DNA of 64,000 nucleotides from positions 248,001 to 312,000 of the forward strand of contig NZ_CP028339.1 in NCBI RefSeq assembly GCF_003030465.1. Direction: 5' to 3'. Position numbers and translations under genes: made by a program. Shown piece by piece: positions 1 to 9,915 of the stretch. Position 1 is the stretch's first letter; every line of letters begins with the position of its first letter. Source of the stretch: Thauera aromatica K172 (GTDB lineage: Bacteria; Pseudomonadota; Gammaproteobacteria; Burkholderiales; Rhodocyclaceae). The notes beneath the pieces are model-generated. The model was not told the origin of the DNA, searched no databases, and was given only the letters and a program-made list of their open reading frames with translations.

Positions 1-1121
1 ACAGTTCGTGCAAGAAACTGCGGTTGCCGCTCAGCCGGGTTCCCGGCACGGTTTCCTGCTCTCGTCCAAGTCCGACGGCTTGTGTCCAGGCTTCGCTGCG
101 AAGGAGCGATCCGGAGGCTGTTACCCAGCGACGCCCATCGTCGGTCAGGTTCAAGCCAAGCTTATCGACGATGGAAGGATCTGGTCTAGGCCCAGGATAT
201 TCGAGCTTTTCCCCCCATGGATCGTACTCGTCAATGCCAGTGGACTCGTTCCTGCTGGCTACCCATCCAACCAGCCGGAAAAGGCCCGCCTCCGGTTCAT
301 CTGTATCGTCCTCTGATGGGAAGTAAATGCTTCCGGTATCTGAGGCGGTCTGAACTGCAGCGAGCAGCGCAGCGGCACCAGCTCTGTCGACCAGGGCGCT
401 GTAGACCGCGACGGTTTCTTCGTCGTCGTGGTGACCACTACTCCAGTGTCCCCAGAGTACTTGCAGGCCATCATCGGTGAGCAGCTGCCGATCCAGATAC
501 TCCGCTGTCACGCTCCAACACCACGTTTTGTCACCATAGCTCTGTGGCTTCGGAGGTGATTCGGTGAAGCATGGATCTCGCCGGTCCGCGATCCAACGAC
601 CATCATCGCGAGTCAACAGGCGACCGTCGAGCCACTCCTCGAAATCATCCTTGGGGCCGTCCTCTCTCTTACCGACTTGGTGCGTTCTCAGCAATCTCGC
701 GGCCACAATCATCATCGCATGGTACGAGTGATAGGCGCGAAGATCATCCACACGCGGCTGGGTGCCATGCGAATGGCTAGTGTCGGGGTAGCGGAAGATC
801 TTCCGCTTATAGCGAGCATCGTCCTGAGCGTAGTTGAACTGGACGCCCATCCGCTCGCGCAGTGCCTGTCTCGCGCGAAGCTCGACCGAATTCTGATCGA
901 TGCCGAAGGCCCTCCCAAGTGGTGCGAACCAGTAGGGACCGATGTCGATGCCGAAGTAATACTTCTTGTGGTCCGTGGGCGTTGAATCATCCGAAGCTTC
1001 ATTTTCCCGCGAGTCGCCACGCCATCCTGAATACACAGCAACGGGGAGCTGACTGACGTTGACCGCATCCAAGCCGGCAATGACTTCGGCCGGCACTACC
1101 CCGGCTACATGAAGCTCCTTC
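1..1121 (-). pseudogene. Avs-like STAND NTPase gene, fragment 4 (C-terminal part, continues past window start)
   Basis: This is the 3' part of the interrupted Avs-like gene. Reading leftward in the frame whose codons begin at positions equal to 1 modulo 3, I translated every codon from 1121 to 2 and found no stop, so the frame is intact and runs off the window. It has no start codon of its own and is separated from fragment 3 by the IS66 element. Deleting that element with one copy of its 8-bp duplication restores an unbroken frame (…TLKE|LHVAGVVPAEV…). The protein is rich in aromatic and charged residues, with YYFGIDIGPYWFAPLGRAFG and a WGHWSSGHHDDEE stretch. In Avs proteins the C-terminal half senses phage proteins; that role here is inference from the family. 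I do not recognise a named domain. Confidence 0.8.
1114..1121. repeat. Target-site duplication of the IS66 element, left copy
   Basis: GCTCCTTC lies directly outside the left end of the IS66 element and recurs at 3551-3558 outside the right end. An exact 8-bp direct repeat is the standard target duplication of the IS66 family. Confidence 0.95.
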
Positions 1122-1148
1122 GTAAGCGTCCGCCGCACCCACGGCCTC

Positions 1149-2714
1149 TTACGCTTGCGCAGCCGCTTGCTTTCTGATCGGCAGCAGTTCGTCGATGCGG
1201 CTATTGGGCCAGGTCGGTAGCTTCTCGAGCGTATCGGCAAGCCAGGTCAGCGGTTCGAAGCCATTGGCGCGCGCCGTGGCGAGCAGGGATTGAACCACGG
1301 CGGCACGCTTGCCGGCGGCTTCGGAGCCCGCAAACATCCAATTCTTCTTGCCCAGGGCGATCGGCCGGATGGCGTTCTCGATCGGGTTATTGTCGATCGG
1401 CCAATCGCCGCGACTCGCATAGCGCGCGAGCGCCGGCCAGCGCTTCAAGCTGTAGTCGATGGCGCGGGCGAGCGCCGCACCGTCGGCCACGGTCTTGCGG
1501 GTCTGCACCAGCCACAGGTACATCGCCTCCAGGCGCGGCTGCGCGTACTGCAGTCGCAGTTCGGCGCGCACCTTGACCGAAACGTCGCGGGCCTGCTCTT
1601 CGAGCGCGTACAACTCGCCGATGCGCGCGAGTGCCTCGGCCGCGACCGGGCTCTTGTTCGCCTGGTGAAGCTCGAAGTACTTGCGTCGTGCGTGCGCCAG
1701 ACAGGCAAGCTCTCCGATGTCGCCACCGAACAGGGCCTTATAGCCCCCGTAGTCATCGACCATGAGCATGCCCTTCCAGCCTTTCAGGAAGGCCTGGGGG
1801 TATTGCCCGCCGCGACCGGGCTGGTAATCGAAGATGACGATGGGCGGGTCGGCATCGAGTGTGTTGCTGCGGTAGGCCCACAGATACGCCCGCTTGGTCT
1901 TGCCGCGCCCCGGATCAAGTTGTTCGACCGGGGTTTCGTCGGCATGCAACACGTTGCCTTCGCGCAGGCGCTCGATCAGGCGATCGCACAGCGGCGCGAG
2001 CGCCACCCCGATCCGCCCGACCCACTCGGCCTGCGTCGAGCGCGGTAGCGGCACCTCGCTGCGCGCGGCGATCTGCTCGATCCGGTACAGGGGCAAATGA
2101 TCGACGAACTTGCTCACCGTCACCCACGCCAGCAGCCGCGGCGCAGCCATCCCGCCGTCGATGATCGCCGCCGGCACGGGCGCGGCCGACACCGTCTCGC
2201 AGCGCCGGCACGCGTACTGCGGGCGGATGTGGCGATGGACGAAGAATTTGGCCGGGATGATGTCGAGCTGCTCGGAGACGTCCTCGCCGATCTTGACCAG
2301 ATCCTGCCCGCACTGACCACAGGTGCACGATTCAGGTTCGTGGCGATGTTCGATGCGCTCGAGGTGTGCCGGCAGCGCAGGCCGTCCGGCACGCGGGCGC
2401 CTCGGGCTCGCCGGCGGCGCCTCGGGCGGAGTCTCGCGCAGCGCTTCGAGGCGGGCTTCGCAGGCGGCCAGATCGGCCGCGAGCGTCTCGTCGAACAGAT
2501 CCTTCATATCCGCCGCCCGGGCCTCACTGCTGGCGCCGAAACGCAGGCGCTTGAGCACGGCGATCTCATGGACCAGCGCTTCGATCTTGATCTTGCTCAG
2601 CTTGAGTTCGGCTTCGAGGCGGGTCACATCAGCCGCCTGCGCGACCCACCTCTGAACCTGCTGCACGAGCTCGGGCGGCAGGTCGAAAGCAGTCAGTTGC
2701 GCAGCGGAATCCAT
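1149..2714 (-). CDS. tnpC: IS66 family transposase TnpC
   Basis: The 521-residue DDE transposase of the IS66 element. The N-terminal part contains a coiled coil with a KIKIEALVHEIAVLK stretch. It is followed by the IS66 zinc finger (CTCGQCGQ) and the catalytic core: LHADETPVEQ supplies the first Asp, MVDDYGGYKALF the second and the IDNNPIENAIRP segment the Glu. I place the start at the ATG at 2714 (MDSAAQL), because that is where TnpC homologues begin; an upstream in-frame start at 2753 would add 13 residues of unlikely sequence. Length is normal for the family. Confidence 0.95.
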   Translation of the reverse strand: MDSAAQLTAFDLPPELVQQVQRWVAQAADVTRLEAELKLSKIKIEALVHEIAVLKRLRFGASSEARAADMKDLFDETLAADLAACEARLEALRETPPEAPPASPRRPRAGRPALPAHLERIEHRHEPESCTCGQCGQDLVKIGEDVSEQLDIIPAKFFVHRHIRPQYACRRCETVSAAPVPAAIIDGGMAAPRLLAWVTVSKFVDHLPLYRIEQIAARSEVPLPRSTQAEWVGRIGVALAPLCDRLIERLREGNVLHADETPVEQLDPGRGKTKRAYLWAYRSNTLDADPPIVIFDYQPGRGGQYPQAFLKGWKGMLMVDDYGGYKALFGGDIGELACLAHARRKYFELHQANKSPVAAEALARIGELYALEEQARDVSVKVRAELRLQYAQPRLEAMYLWLVQTRKTVADGAALARAIDYSLKRWPALARYASRGDWPIDNNPIENAIRPIALGKKNWMFAGSEAAGKRAAVVQSLLATARANGFEPLTWLADTLEKLPTWPNSRIDELLPIRKQAAAQA

Positions 2715-2810
2715 GCCGGAATTATACCCGAATAACGCGCTACATCCCAGCATCTACAAGGGTTTCAGGCTCTTTTGCGCAGCGGATCGTGGATGGTTTC
2801 GGCGCACCGA

Positions 2811-3149
2811 TCACACCTGCCAGTGGGCCGGTGCCGCGGCGCTCAGGCGCTGCCACTCGACCCCCGCCACGAGCCACTGCCATTGCTCGGCCGACAGCGC
2901 AAACACCGCGTTGTCGGCACGGGGCCAGCTGAAGCTGCCCCGATGCAGGCGACGCTGACTCAACCACACCCCGGTGCCGTCCCACACCAGCACCTTCAGG
3001 CGCGTGCGCGCCCGGTTGATGAAGGCGTAGGCACTGCCGTCGCACGGGGCGCGCCCCAGGCTGTTCTGCAACCGTGCCGACAGGCCGTCGATGCCCAGAC
3101 GCATGTCGATCGGCTCGACCGCCAGCCAGATCTGATCGGGCGAGATCAT
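2811..3149 (-). CDS. tnpB: IS66 family accessory protein TnpB
   Basis: A 112-residue protein beginning MISPDQIWLAVEPIDMRLGI and containing the family signature of a short beta-rich protein with LKVLVWDGTGVWL. It is the IS66 'Orf2 like' protein needed for transposition, of unknown biochemical role. Its ATG overlaps the tnpA stop (ATGA at 3147-3151 on the reverse strand), which implies translational coupling. The longer in-frame extension to 3218 overlaps tnpA and is not needed. Confidence 0.93.
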   Translation of the reverse strand: MISPDQIWLAVEPIDMRLGIDGLSARLQNSLGRAPCDGSAYAFINRARTRLKVLVWDGTGVWLSQRRLHRGSFSWPRADNAVFALSAEQWQWLVAGVEWQRLSAAAPAHWQV

Positions 3150-3475
3150 CACGGCGCCTGGTGCGCGAGCACTTCGGACAGCCACGACGCCGACGGCAGC
3201 GTAGCGAACTCCAGGCACCAGCCAGACGGGCTACGCAGCGACAGGACCCCCGCCGCCTGCAGCGGCGAGGTGACGCCGACAGGGCGGGCCGCCACCAAGG
3301 TCAGGAACGCGTCCGATTTGCGCGCGGCCACCGCCCGTCCCTGGCGCACCCAGTACCCCAGCGACTTCTTGTTCAACCCATGCTCGGCGCTATACGCCGC
3401 CTGCGTCTGACCGCTGCGCCGCCACTGCTCCACATGCGCACGCCAGCGCGCAGCGCGCTCGGAATGATGGCTCAT
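3149..3475 (-). CDS. tnpA: IS66 family accessory protein TnpA
   Basis: A 108-residue helix-turn-helix protein (MSHHSERAARWRAHVEQW… QTQAAYSAEHGLNKKSLGYW), the usual first gene of IS66 elements. It probably binds the element ends. The ATG at 3475 is preceded by a purine-rich AGGAGGTCGTG, a good ribosome-binding site. The gene lies just inside the right inverted repeat and overlaps tnpB by its stop codon. Confidence 0.92.
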   Translation of the reverse strand: MSHHSERAARWRAHVEQWRRSGQTQAAYSAEHGLNKKSLGYWVRQGRAVAARKSDAFLTLVAARPVGVTSPLQAAGVLSLRSPSGWCLEFATLPSASWLSEVLAHQAP

Positions 3476-3550
3476 CACGACCTCCTGCAAAAAACCAGGA
3501 GTGTCCGCAAACCACCTCCGCAATCACAGGTGGGCGCGCCGGACGCTTAC

Positions 3551-3558
3551 GCTCCTTC
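3551..3558. repeat. Target-site duplication of the IS66 element, right copy
   Basis: GCTCCTTC directly follows the right inverted repeat of the IS66 element and is identical to 1114-1121. Confidence 0.95.
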
Positions 3559-5807
3559 AAGGTCTGGGCTGCAAAGTGGCGGAGCAGGGCATGCTCTTCG
3601 ATCGCTGATGCCGTTAGGAATGAGACAAATGGCTGGACGGCAGCGGGCTGGTCGAGCGCGCCGCGCGCGAGGCCGATGAGCAACCACTGGCGGGCGTGCC
3701 ATTCGTAGAACACCAGCCCTTGGTCGGCGAACGGCGTAGCGGAACCTGTGGATGCGCGCGCCGCGAGCGCTGACAAGAGGTCCATCCAGCCTAATTCCAC
3801 GCAGGCCCTTACGGCATGTGCGGCCTCCCAGCGTTTGGCCGCGACGGGCGATCCAAGCGCAACCCACAGGTAGCCCGCGAGCGCTTCCCAGCAGGATGAC
3901 GGAGGTGTCAGGCCGTCGTGCCACGGTCCGTCGCCGTCTTCAGGGCGCAGAACATCTTCCAACAGGTCGAGCCCGAAGTTCAGCACGCCGTCGGCTTCGT
4001 CCGTCTTGAGGCAGGAGGCCAAGGGATCCAACAGCAGAAAGAGCTCGCCAGCGTTGAGCGTGGCGACCTGAGCCGTGAACCCCTTCAGGGCGGCGTCCAC
4101 GATTTCCTTGTCGGTCACGATGCTGCCACCAACTAGGCGCTTGTAGGGAAAGATGCTTCCCCAGCCGCAGCGCCGCGCATATTGAGGGTTGTTTCGACAT
4201 GCTGCCAGCGTCACGTCGCGTAGGGCGCGGCGAAGCGAAACCAACCTCAGTCCTGATTCAGGAACGGCATCAAGGAGATACCTCAGCTCGAAGATACCGA
4301 GGTCCGGCCAGGCGGCAATGGCTTGGACAAACTCGGCCACCTTGCCGGGGCCACTGCGCCGGAAGCCCTGCTTGTAGAACTCTTCAAGCTGGTACGGCGG
4401 GTCGAAGGTCCTCAACTCCGCGTAAGCCTGCCTCAGGGCCTCAGAATTCGCGAGATCAACGCCAGCGAACAGCATGTCCCAATCAGGGTCCCTGCGCTGG
4501 ACGGGGCCGCTCGGGGCACACGTTGTCTCAGACTTCGAGTCCTCCACTGCCGCGGTCGCTCGCGCCGCAGCCAGCAGCCTATCGACGTCCGGCAAGTCGG
4601 AACCGTGCGTGCGACCCAGTTCCGAGACACCGGCCCAGGTCTTCTCCGAGTGTGGGTCGACTCGCATGTAGCGATAGCCCACTCGCAGGGCCAGTCGCCG
4701 GCGATCAGGGTCGGTTTCCGCCTCGATGGCTCGCTTGACGTCATCGAGACGGTCCCAATCCGCGTTCAGCGCCGACAGTGCAATTGGCGCAAGGGCTGGG
4801 AGCCGCCCGGCCCGAACGAGGCTGTACACGGCGATTCTGAGAAGCCGTTCGGCGGAGCCAAAGTCCCTGTCGCGCCAGCGGCTCAGGATGGTCAGCGCCG
4901 ACGGAGCGCAAAGGCCGAGAAGCGCTTCGACAGTCCTTCGCCAGTCGAAGTGTTTGTCACGGGCGACGTACTCGTAGGTCAACTCGGCGACCCTGGCTAG
5001 ACGGTACGCGGATTGTGGGCGGGCATGGTTGTCCTCAGCGCTGGCTTCGGCCAAGTGGAGCAGGGCAGACCAGCGATCCAGGTTTTCGTCGCCAATTCGG
5101 CTGGAGATTTCGACCGCTCGATCGAAAAAAACCGCGGCCTCGGATCGACTAACGGGAAAAACGGCGCGAGCCAGGCGTTGGTACGCGTCGGTTCTGGCCT
5201 CCGCGTCTTCCCGTGACTGCTCAAGCGACTCGTAGGCGGCCACCGCGAGTTCGAGCGCAAGCTCTGACAACGCCTTCGTCCGCGCCGCAATCCTGCACAT
5301 GGAAGTCAGGGTGTCGGGCCAGAGAAGACCTTGCTTGCTCGCGAGCCAAGTGCGAAGCGAGCCCACCGAACTATCGTCCGTGGCGGCCGCGTCTCGCAAT
5401 GTGCGTGTCCACTCGATTGCCGCGACCTGTTCGACGTTGAACAGTTTTTGGTAGTCCTGCGACGCAGCGTTTGTGGTTGCCTTGAGCGCGTCCCCAACCG
5501 CTTTGCTCAAGTCCGAGGGAATCCGCCCGCAGGCGATTTCCGCGCCCAGCACAAACCAGGGTAGGACGCCTCCGGTCAACCGCTCGAATGCGACGGTGTC
5601 AGAGTTCCTGCTGTAGGAGCCTTTGCTCTCCAGGTCCTTGCGGACATCCGGTGGGGCTATTGCGAGCAGAGAAAGCGCCTCGCCGCGCAACGCCGCATCG
5701 AGTGCGTAGGCCCTCAGCAATGTCGAGCGGTCCGAACCAAAACGATCCGTGAGGTCTGAAGGTGGCTTGTCCGGCAGATCCCCCTGTGCCAATATGACCT
5801 GCGTCAC
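3551..5807 (-). pseudogene. Avs-like STAND NTPase gene, fragment 3 (helical repeat region)
   Basis: An open frame of about 750 codons between the IS3-family element A and the IS66 element. The sequence is a long run of amphipathic helices rich in Ala, Leu and Arg, for example SALLHLAEASAEDN, RLARVAELTYEYVA and RLALRVGYRYMRVD. This is typical of the TPR-like superhelical middle of STAND/NACHT proteins. No start codon belongs to it: the GTG at 5807 is an internal valine of the ancestral gene. At the lower end the frame enters the IS66 and terminates inside it at 3390. Joined to fragments 2 and 4 it is in frame. A separately translated product is possible but no ribosome-binding site supports it. 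Confidence 0.8.
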
Positions 5808-5842
5808 CTACCCCTGACCATTTAGTGAGCAACGAGGTAGGC

Positions 5843-6352
5843 ATGACGACCACCACTCAACCCACGGCATCGATGCACATTCTGAAGACCTCTGCCGATC
5901 CGCTCGTCTCGGAAGGCGCCCGTAGGGCGACTGAAGAGACGAGCGGATCGGCGGCGCCGACCGCGCAGCCCGGTGCCAACACCGAGGTCGTGCCGCGCGC
6001 CCGACGCCGGCAGTTCTCCAACGCCGACAAGCGGCGGATCCTCGACGCGGCTGACCGTTGCACCCAGCCCGGCGAGATCGGCGCGCTGTTGCGCCGCGAG
6101 GGCGTCTACTCATCGAGCCTGAGCACTTGGCGGCGCCAGCGCGAGGCCGCCGAACTGGCTGCACTGGCACCGCAAAAGCGGGGCCCCAAGCCGGATCCCG
6201 CCGCCGCCGAAGCGCGCCAGATCGCGCAGCTGATGCGCGAGAACGAACGCCTCAAGAGCCAGCTCGACAAGGCGCACCTGATCATCGAGGTCCAAAAAAA
6301 AGTTGCTGCCTTGCTGGGCAGTCCGATCGACGACACGCACGACAAGTCATGA
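5843..6352 (+). CDS. IS3-family transposase OrfA (element A)
   Basis: A 169-residue DNA-binding subunit. The N-terminal 45 residues are low complexity. They are followed by a helix-turn-helix (FSNADKRRILDAADRC… LLRREGVYSSSLSTWRRQ) and a leucine-zipper helix (QIAQLMRENERLKSQLDKA) that ends with VQKKVAALLG. The ATG at 5843 is preceded by GAGGTAGGC, a usable ribosome-binding site. The stop overlaps the orfB start as ATGA. Confidence 0.9.
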   Translation: MTTTTQPTASMHILKTSADPLVSEGARRATEETSGSAAPTAQPGANTEVVPRARRRQFSNADKRRILDAADRCTQPGEIGALLRREGVYSSSLSTWRRQREAAELAALAPQKRGPKPDPAAAEARQIAQLMRENERLKSQLDKAHLIIEVQKKVAALLGSPIDDTHDKS

Positions 6353-7401
6353 TGCGCGGCGCCGAAGAACTTGCCCCGGCCCTTGGCATGGCCGCCGCCT
6401 GCCGGGCCGTGGGCCTCTGGCGCGGTGCGCCGGCCCGGGCGCGCGCACGGGCCCACCGCGAAGCCCTGCATGGACCGCACCCCCGCCGCACGGCACGGCC
6501 CCGTCCGCCGCTGGCGCTCGCCCCCCTCGAGCGCAAGGAATTGCTCGAGGTGCTCAACAGCGAGCGCTTTTGCGACATGGCGCCGGCGGCCATCCATGCC
6601 ACGCTGCTCGACGAGGGGCGCTATCTGGGCTCGGTGCGCACCATGTACCGGGCGCTCGCCGCCAACGGCGCCACGCGCGAACGCCGGCGTCAGCTCACCC
6701 ATCCGGCCTATGCCAAGCCGGAATTGCTGGCCACCGCGCCCAATCAGGTCTGGTCCTGGGACATCACCAAGCTCAAGGGGCCGGCCAAATGGACCTGCTT
6801 CCACCTTTACGTGATCCTCGATATCTTCAGCCGCCACGTCGTGGGCTGGCTGATTGCCGAGCGTGAAAGTGGCGAGCTGGCCGAACAGTTGATCGCCGAG
6901 ACCGTGTCCCGCCACGACATCGCGCCCGGCACCCTCACGCTGCATGCCGATCGCGGGGCCAGCATGCGCTCCAAGCCCGTGGCCGCCTTGCTGGTCGATC
7001 TGGATATCACCAAGAGCCATAGCCGCCCGCACGTCTCGGACGACAACCCCTACTCGGAATCGCAATTCAAGACGATGAAGTACCGTCCAGACTTCCCCGC
7101 ACGCTTCGGCAGCCTCGCCGACGCCCGTGCCCACTGCCAGACCTTCTTCACCTGGTACAACACCGAGCACCGGCACTCGGGCATCGGCTACATGACGCCG
7201 AGCAGCGTCCATTACGGCCAGGCGTATGCCGCGCATCTGCTCCGTCAGGACACTCTCGATGCAGCCTTCCTCGCCAACCCGAAACGTTTCAAGGGGCGCC
7301 GCCCTGAGCCCCCCGCGCTGCCCAGCGCCGTCTGGATCAACCCACCCGCAACGGAGACAAACGACGACCCGAACACCCTGGCTTCCCCAGTAAATTCATG
7401 A
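6349..7401 (+). CDS. IS3-family transposase OrfB (element A)
   Basis: The 350-residue catalytic subunit with an rve integrase core. The DDE residues are visible in WSWDITKLKG, LHADRGASM and DDNPYSESQFK, 35 residues apart for the last two as expected. The start ATGATG at 6349 overlaps the orfA stop, so OrfB is probably made by translational coupling rather than by the -1 frameshift typical of IS3 relatives. The reading frame extends upstream under orfA, but that part does not look like protein. Confidence 0.92.
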   Translation: MMRGAEELAPALGMAAACRAVGLWRGAPARARARAHREALHGPHPRRTARPRPPLALAPLERKELLEVLNSERFCDMAPAAIHATLLDEGRYLGSVRTMYRALAANGATRERRRQLTHPAYAKPELLATAPNQVWSWDITKLKGPAKWTCFHLYVILDIFSRHVVGWLIAERESGELAEQLIAETVSRHDIAPGTLTLHADRGASMRSKPVAALLVDLDITKSHSRPHVSDDNPYSESQFKTMKYRPDFPARFGSLADARAHCQTFFTWYNTEHRHSGIGYMTPSSVHYGQAYAAHLLRQDTLDAAFLANPKRFKGRRPEPPALPSAVWINPPATETNDDPNTLASPVNS

Positions 7402-7405
7402 AGCA

Positions 7406-8914
7406 CGGTGACGCAAAGTCATTGACACGTTCCGGATAGCGACGCAGAATCTCTGCCCAGGCGGCATCCTCACGCGGAAGAACGCGCAGAGCTTCCGATA
7501 TGGCGGCCGTGACAGCGTCTAGCACGTCCCAACGAGAGTCCCATTGAGCCAGCTCCTTGAATTGAACCCGCGGGTCGGCTAAGGCACGCATGAGCCGCGC
7601 TACCGGCTCTGCCGGAAGGGCATGGCCGACCCGACACGCTTCGGCCACCAAGCCCAGCATCAGCCAGGTGTCTTTCGCGCCATGCGTTGCCAGCGCGTCG
7701 AGTTGCTCGTATCGGCCGAGGTCCAGGAGGCGCCGCGCTAGCCGCTTGCTTGCCGGCAGAGCAATGTGCCGTGGCTTCCAGCGACTGAGGAACCTTGCGG
7801 CTTCCTCTGGTCCCCATGCTAGCAGTTGGGCCATTGCAAGTTCAGCTCGATCCGCATCGTCGACCCGCTCGTCCTCGCGCTCCTTCGCAGGCCGCCGTGC
7901 CCACGCAAACAGCCAGTCGAGCGCCATGCGCAGTCGGCTGCGGGCCTCGGCCAAGAACTCGTTGCGGCCCGAGAGCAAGCCGGCGTCGTAAGCATGGTGT
8001 GCGCCCATCCAACTCCCGCCGAACGTGCGCCGCGACACCAGTTCGTCGATCCGGTCAGGGGCAAGTAGGGCGGCCGCGAGGTCAGTGTTGTCTTGGATCA
8101 GGCGCGTCTGGCGCACCTCACCAGCCGACTCGCCGCCCGTCTTCAAGGCCAACTTCGCCGCCGCCGCATACTGTCCTCTCTGCAAGCAGGCTTTGAGCGC
8201 GAAGGTCAGCCGCTGGATTTCCACGTCCCGCCGCTCCAGTGGATTCGAGGTCGGTAGGCCGTCTTCCGACAGCGTCAGTTCGACCAACTCATCTATGAGC
8301 CCGGCCGCAAGGAGCAGTTGCGGCAGGGTCGAGGCAACGTAAGCGCTACTTGCTGCGAGCGGCCTCAAGCGCTGCAGGAATGTCGCCAAGTTCGCCGCGT
8401 TGGGCTTGAACCGTTCACGAAACCATGTCTCGGCCGGTTCATCGAGAAAGTGGAGGCTGCTTCCTTTGACGAGCAGCGGTCGTCCGAGGTCAAACGCAAA
8501 GCTTCGAACGGCGCTCTCGGGCGTGCCGGAGATTTGAGCCAGTACCGAAATGGGTACCAGCGGACGAAGCACTGCCAGTGCTTGGCAGATGAGATCGATC
8601 TGCATCGACTCCACATGGCCGATCCGGTCCTTGAGCCTGTCAATGGCGTTTTGCAGCAACTCCCCGATGGCTCGGTCGACCGTGGACGGTGTCGGGCCGA
8701 GTTCCCGGAGCATCTCGTCGATGGGGCGCTTGCGACTCAGTGCCAAGGCCTGGAGCCGAGGGTTGGAGCTGCTGAGGAACGCGAACTCGGCGGCTTCGGC
8801 GTCGGTTGCCTGTGGATAGAAATGCCGCAAGTGGATCGTCGTTTCTGCCTGGCTAAAGGGGCGCAGTTCGATCTGCTTGGCCTCGGGAGGCGCGTCGAGG
8901 CGCCATCGGCGATG
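7406..8914 (-). pseudogene. Avs-like STAND NTPase gene, fragment 2 (end of NTPase and start of helical repeats)
   Basis: About 502 codons between IS elements A and B. Read from 8911 the frame continues fragment 1 as HRRWRLDAPPEAKQIELRPF, followed by SQAETTIHLRHFYP. The 'L.PF...ET...LR..FP' pattern is a typical downstream helical segment of STAND NTPases. The rest is helical (FALKACLQRGQYAAAAKLAL, DLGRYEQLDALATHGAKDTW). The longest start-to-stop frame begins only at a TTG at 8830 and runs 70 bases into element A, ending at 7337. No independent ribosome-binding site is seen, so I treat it as a broken part of one gene. Confidence 0.8.
8912..8914. repeat. Target-site duplication of IS3-family element B, left copy
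   Basis: ATG immediately outside the left inverted repeat, matched by ATG at 10283-10285. A 3-bp duplication is normal for many IS3 elements, and removing one copy restores the host reading frame. Confidence 0.75.
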
Positions 8915-8964
8915 TGACCCTGTCCCCGTTTGATGGACGCCATCAAGGGCACTGCGGCAGCAAG

Positions 8965-9915
8965 TTATCCACGGGCGCGCGCCTGCGGCGCCTCATACGC
9001 AGGCAGAGCGCGCGGCGGTGGATAACTTGCGATGCTGTCCGGTTGAGTGTTCGGTTGCTGCATTGCCCACCTCCTTTCGAATTGGACCGGACTGTCGTAA
9101 TCAAGTGCGCTGTGCCGACGTTCGGTGTTGTAGTAGCCGATGTACTGGGTTAGATCGTCGATCGCCTGTTGGCGTGTGGCGTAGTGTTCGTCATAGACCC
9201 GTTCGACCTTGAGCGTGCCGTTGGCCGACTCCATCGGTGAGTTGTCGTAGCAGTTCGCGCGCCGGCTCATCGACACCGTGATGCCTTGAGCATCGAGTAC
9301 CTCGCGATAGTCGTGCGCGCAGTACTGGCTGCCGCGATCGGAGTGGTGCAGCAGGCCGGCGGGCGGCCGTCGCATGCCCAGCGCTAGGGCCAGCGCCGCC
9401 ATCGTGAGCTGCGTGTCGATGCGATCGCTCATCGCCCACCCGACCAGCCGGCGACTGAACAAGTCCATCACCAGCGCGACGTACAACCACCCCTCGTCGG
9501 TGCCGACGTAGGTGATGTCGGTCACCCATTTCTGATTCGGCGCACTCGCGCTGAAATCGCGCTCGAGCAGGTTCGGCGCTACCGGCAGGCTGTGGCCCGA
9601 ATCGGTCGTGCGCACAAAACGGCGCCGCCGGCGTGCTTGCAAGCCCTCGCGCAGCATCAGCCGGCGTACCCGCTTGTGATTGACCGGAAAGCCCGCAGCG
9701 CGCAGATCGCGGGTGAGCCGCGGACGCCCGTACTTGCCCCGATGGTGTGCATGGCATGCGTGCAGCATCACCACCAGCTCCTCGTCGCGGCGCACCCGCG
9801 CCGATGGCCCGCGACCCCGCCACGCGTAGAAGCCGCTGCGCGAGACCTCGAGCAGCACACACATGCGCGTCACCGGCCAGCGCACCGACTGTTGCTCAAT
9901 CCACGCGTACTTCAC
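8965..9915 (-). CDS. IS3-family transposase OrfB (element B)
   Basis: The 316-residue catalytic subunit. The HTH_21 segment (LLEVSRSGFYAWRGRGPS… HRGKYGRPRLTRDL) precedes the rve core with WVTDITYVGTDEGW, HHSDRGSQY and DNSPMESANGTLK carrying the DDE triad. The GTG start at 9915 overlaps the orfA stop. An A-AAA-AAG slippery heptamer in orfA (CTAAAAAAG near 9950) suggests that an OrfAB fusion is made by -1 frameshifting. Confidence 0.95.
   Translation of the reverse strand: MKYAWIEQQSVRWPVTRMCVLLEVSRSGFYAWRGRGPSARVRRDEELVVMLHACHAHHRGKYGRPRLTRDLRAAGFPVNHKRVRRLMLREGLQARRRRRFVRTTDSGHSLPVAPNLLERDFSASAPNQKWVTDITYVGTDEGWLYVALVMDLFSRRLVGWAMSDRIDTQLTMAALALALGMRRPPAGLLHHSDRGSQYCAHDYREVLDAQGITVSMSRRANCYDNSPMESANGTLKVERVYDEHYATRQQAIDDLTQYIGYYNTERRHSALDYDSPVQFERRWAMQQPNTQPDSIASYPPPRALPAYEAPQARARG

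Larger units (their letters stand above)
1122..3550 (-). mobile_element. IS66-family insertion sequence (2429 bp)
   Basis: The ends are imperfect inverted repeats that begin GTAAGCGTCCG at 1122 and, on the other strand, GTAAGCGTCCG reading inward from 3550. They are followed by CCGCACCCAC and GCGCGCCCAC respectively. The element is flanked by an exact 8-bp duplication. It carries the three IS66 genes tnpA, tnpB and tnpC, all leftward and all without obvious damage, so it looks transpositionally complete. It splits the Avs-like gene between fragments 3 and 4. Confidence 0.95.
5808..7406 (+). mobile_element. IS3-family insertion sequence A (about 1.6 kb)
   Basis: The element carries two overlapping genes, orfA and orfB, in rightward orientation, opposite to the host gene. 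The terminal repeats are weak. CATTTAGTGAGCAA near 5818-5831 matches AATTTACTGGGGAA on the other strand near 7380-7396, and both lie the same distance from GCGTCACC, which occurs in inverted orientation at 5801-5808 and 7407-7414. I cannot fix the exact ends. A 3-bp CAC flank (5805-5807 and 7404-7406) is one candidate duplication, but that model puts the host gene out of frame, whereas joining at the GCGTCACC copies keeps it open. Confidence 0.85.

Noticed and set aside
1-1080. Several short + strand frames at the left edge
   Set aside because: They lie opposite the intact C-terminal frame of the Avs-like gene and show no protein character.
3390-3550. Extension of the fragment 3 frame into the IS66 element
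   Set aside because: These codons belong to the right end of the IS66 element and only extend the host frame by chance until the stop at 3390.
5805-7406. CAC as a 3-bp target duplication for IS3-family element A
   Set aside because: Rejoining at that duplication puts a TGA stop into the host frame, whereas joining at the palindrome keeps the frame open. It remains possible if the host gene was already frameshifted.
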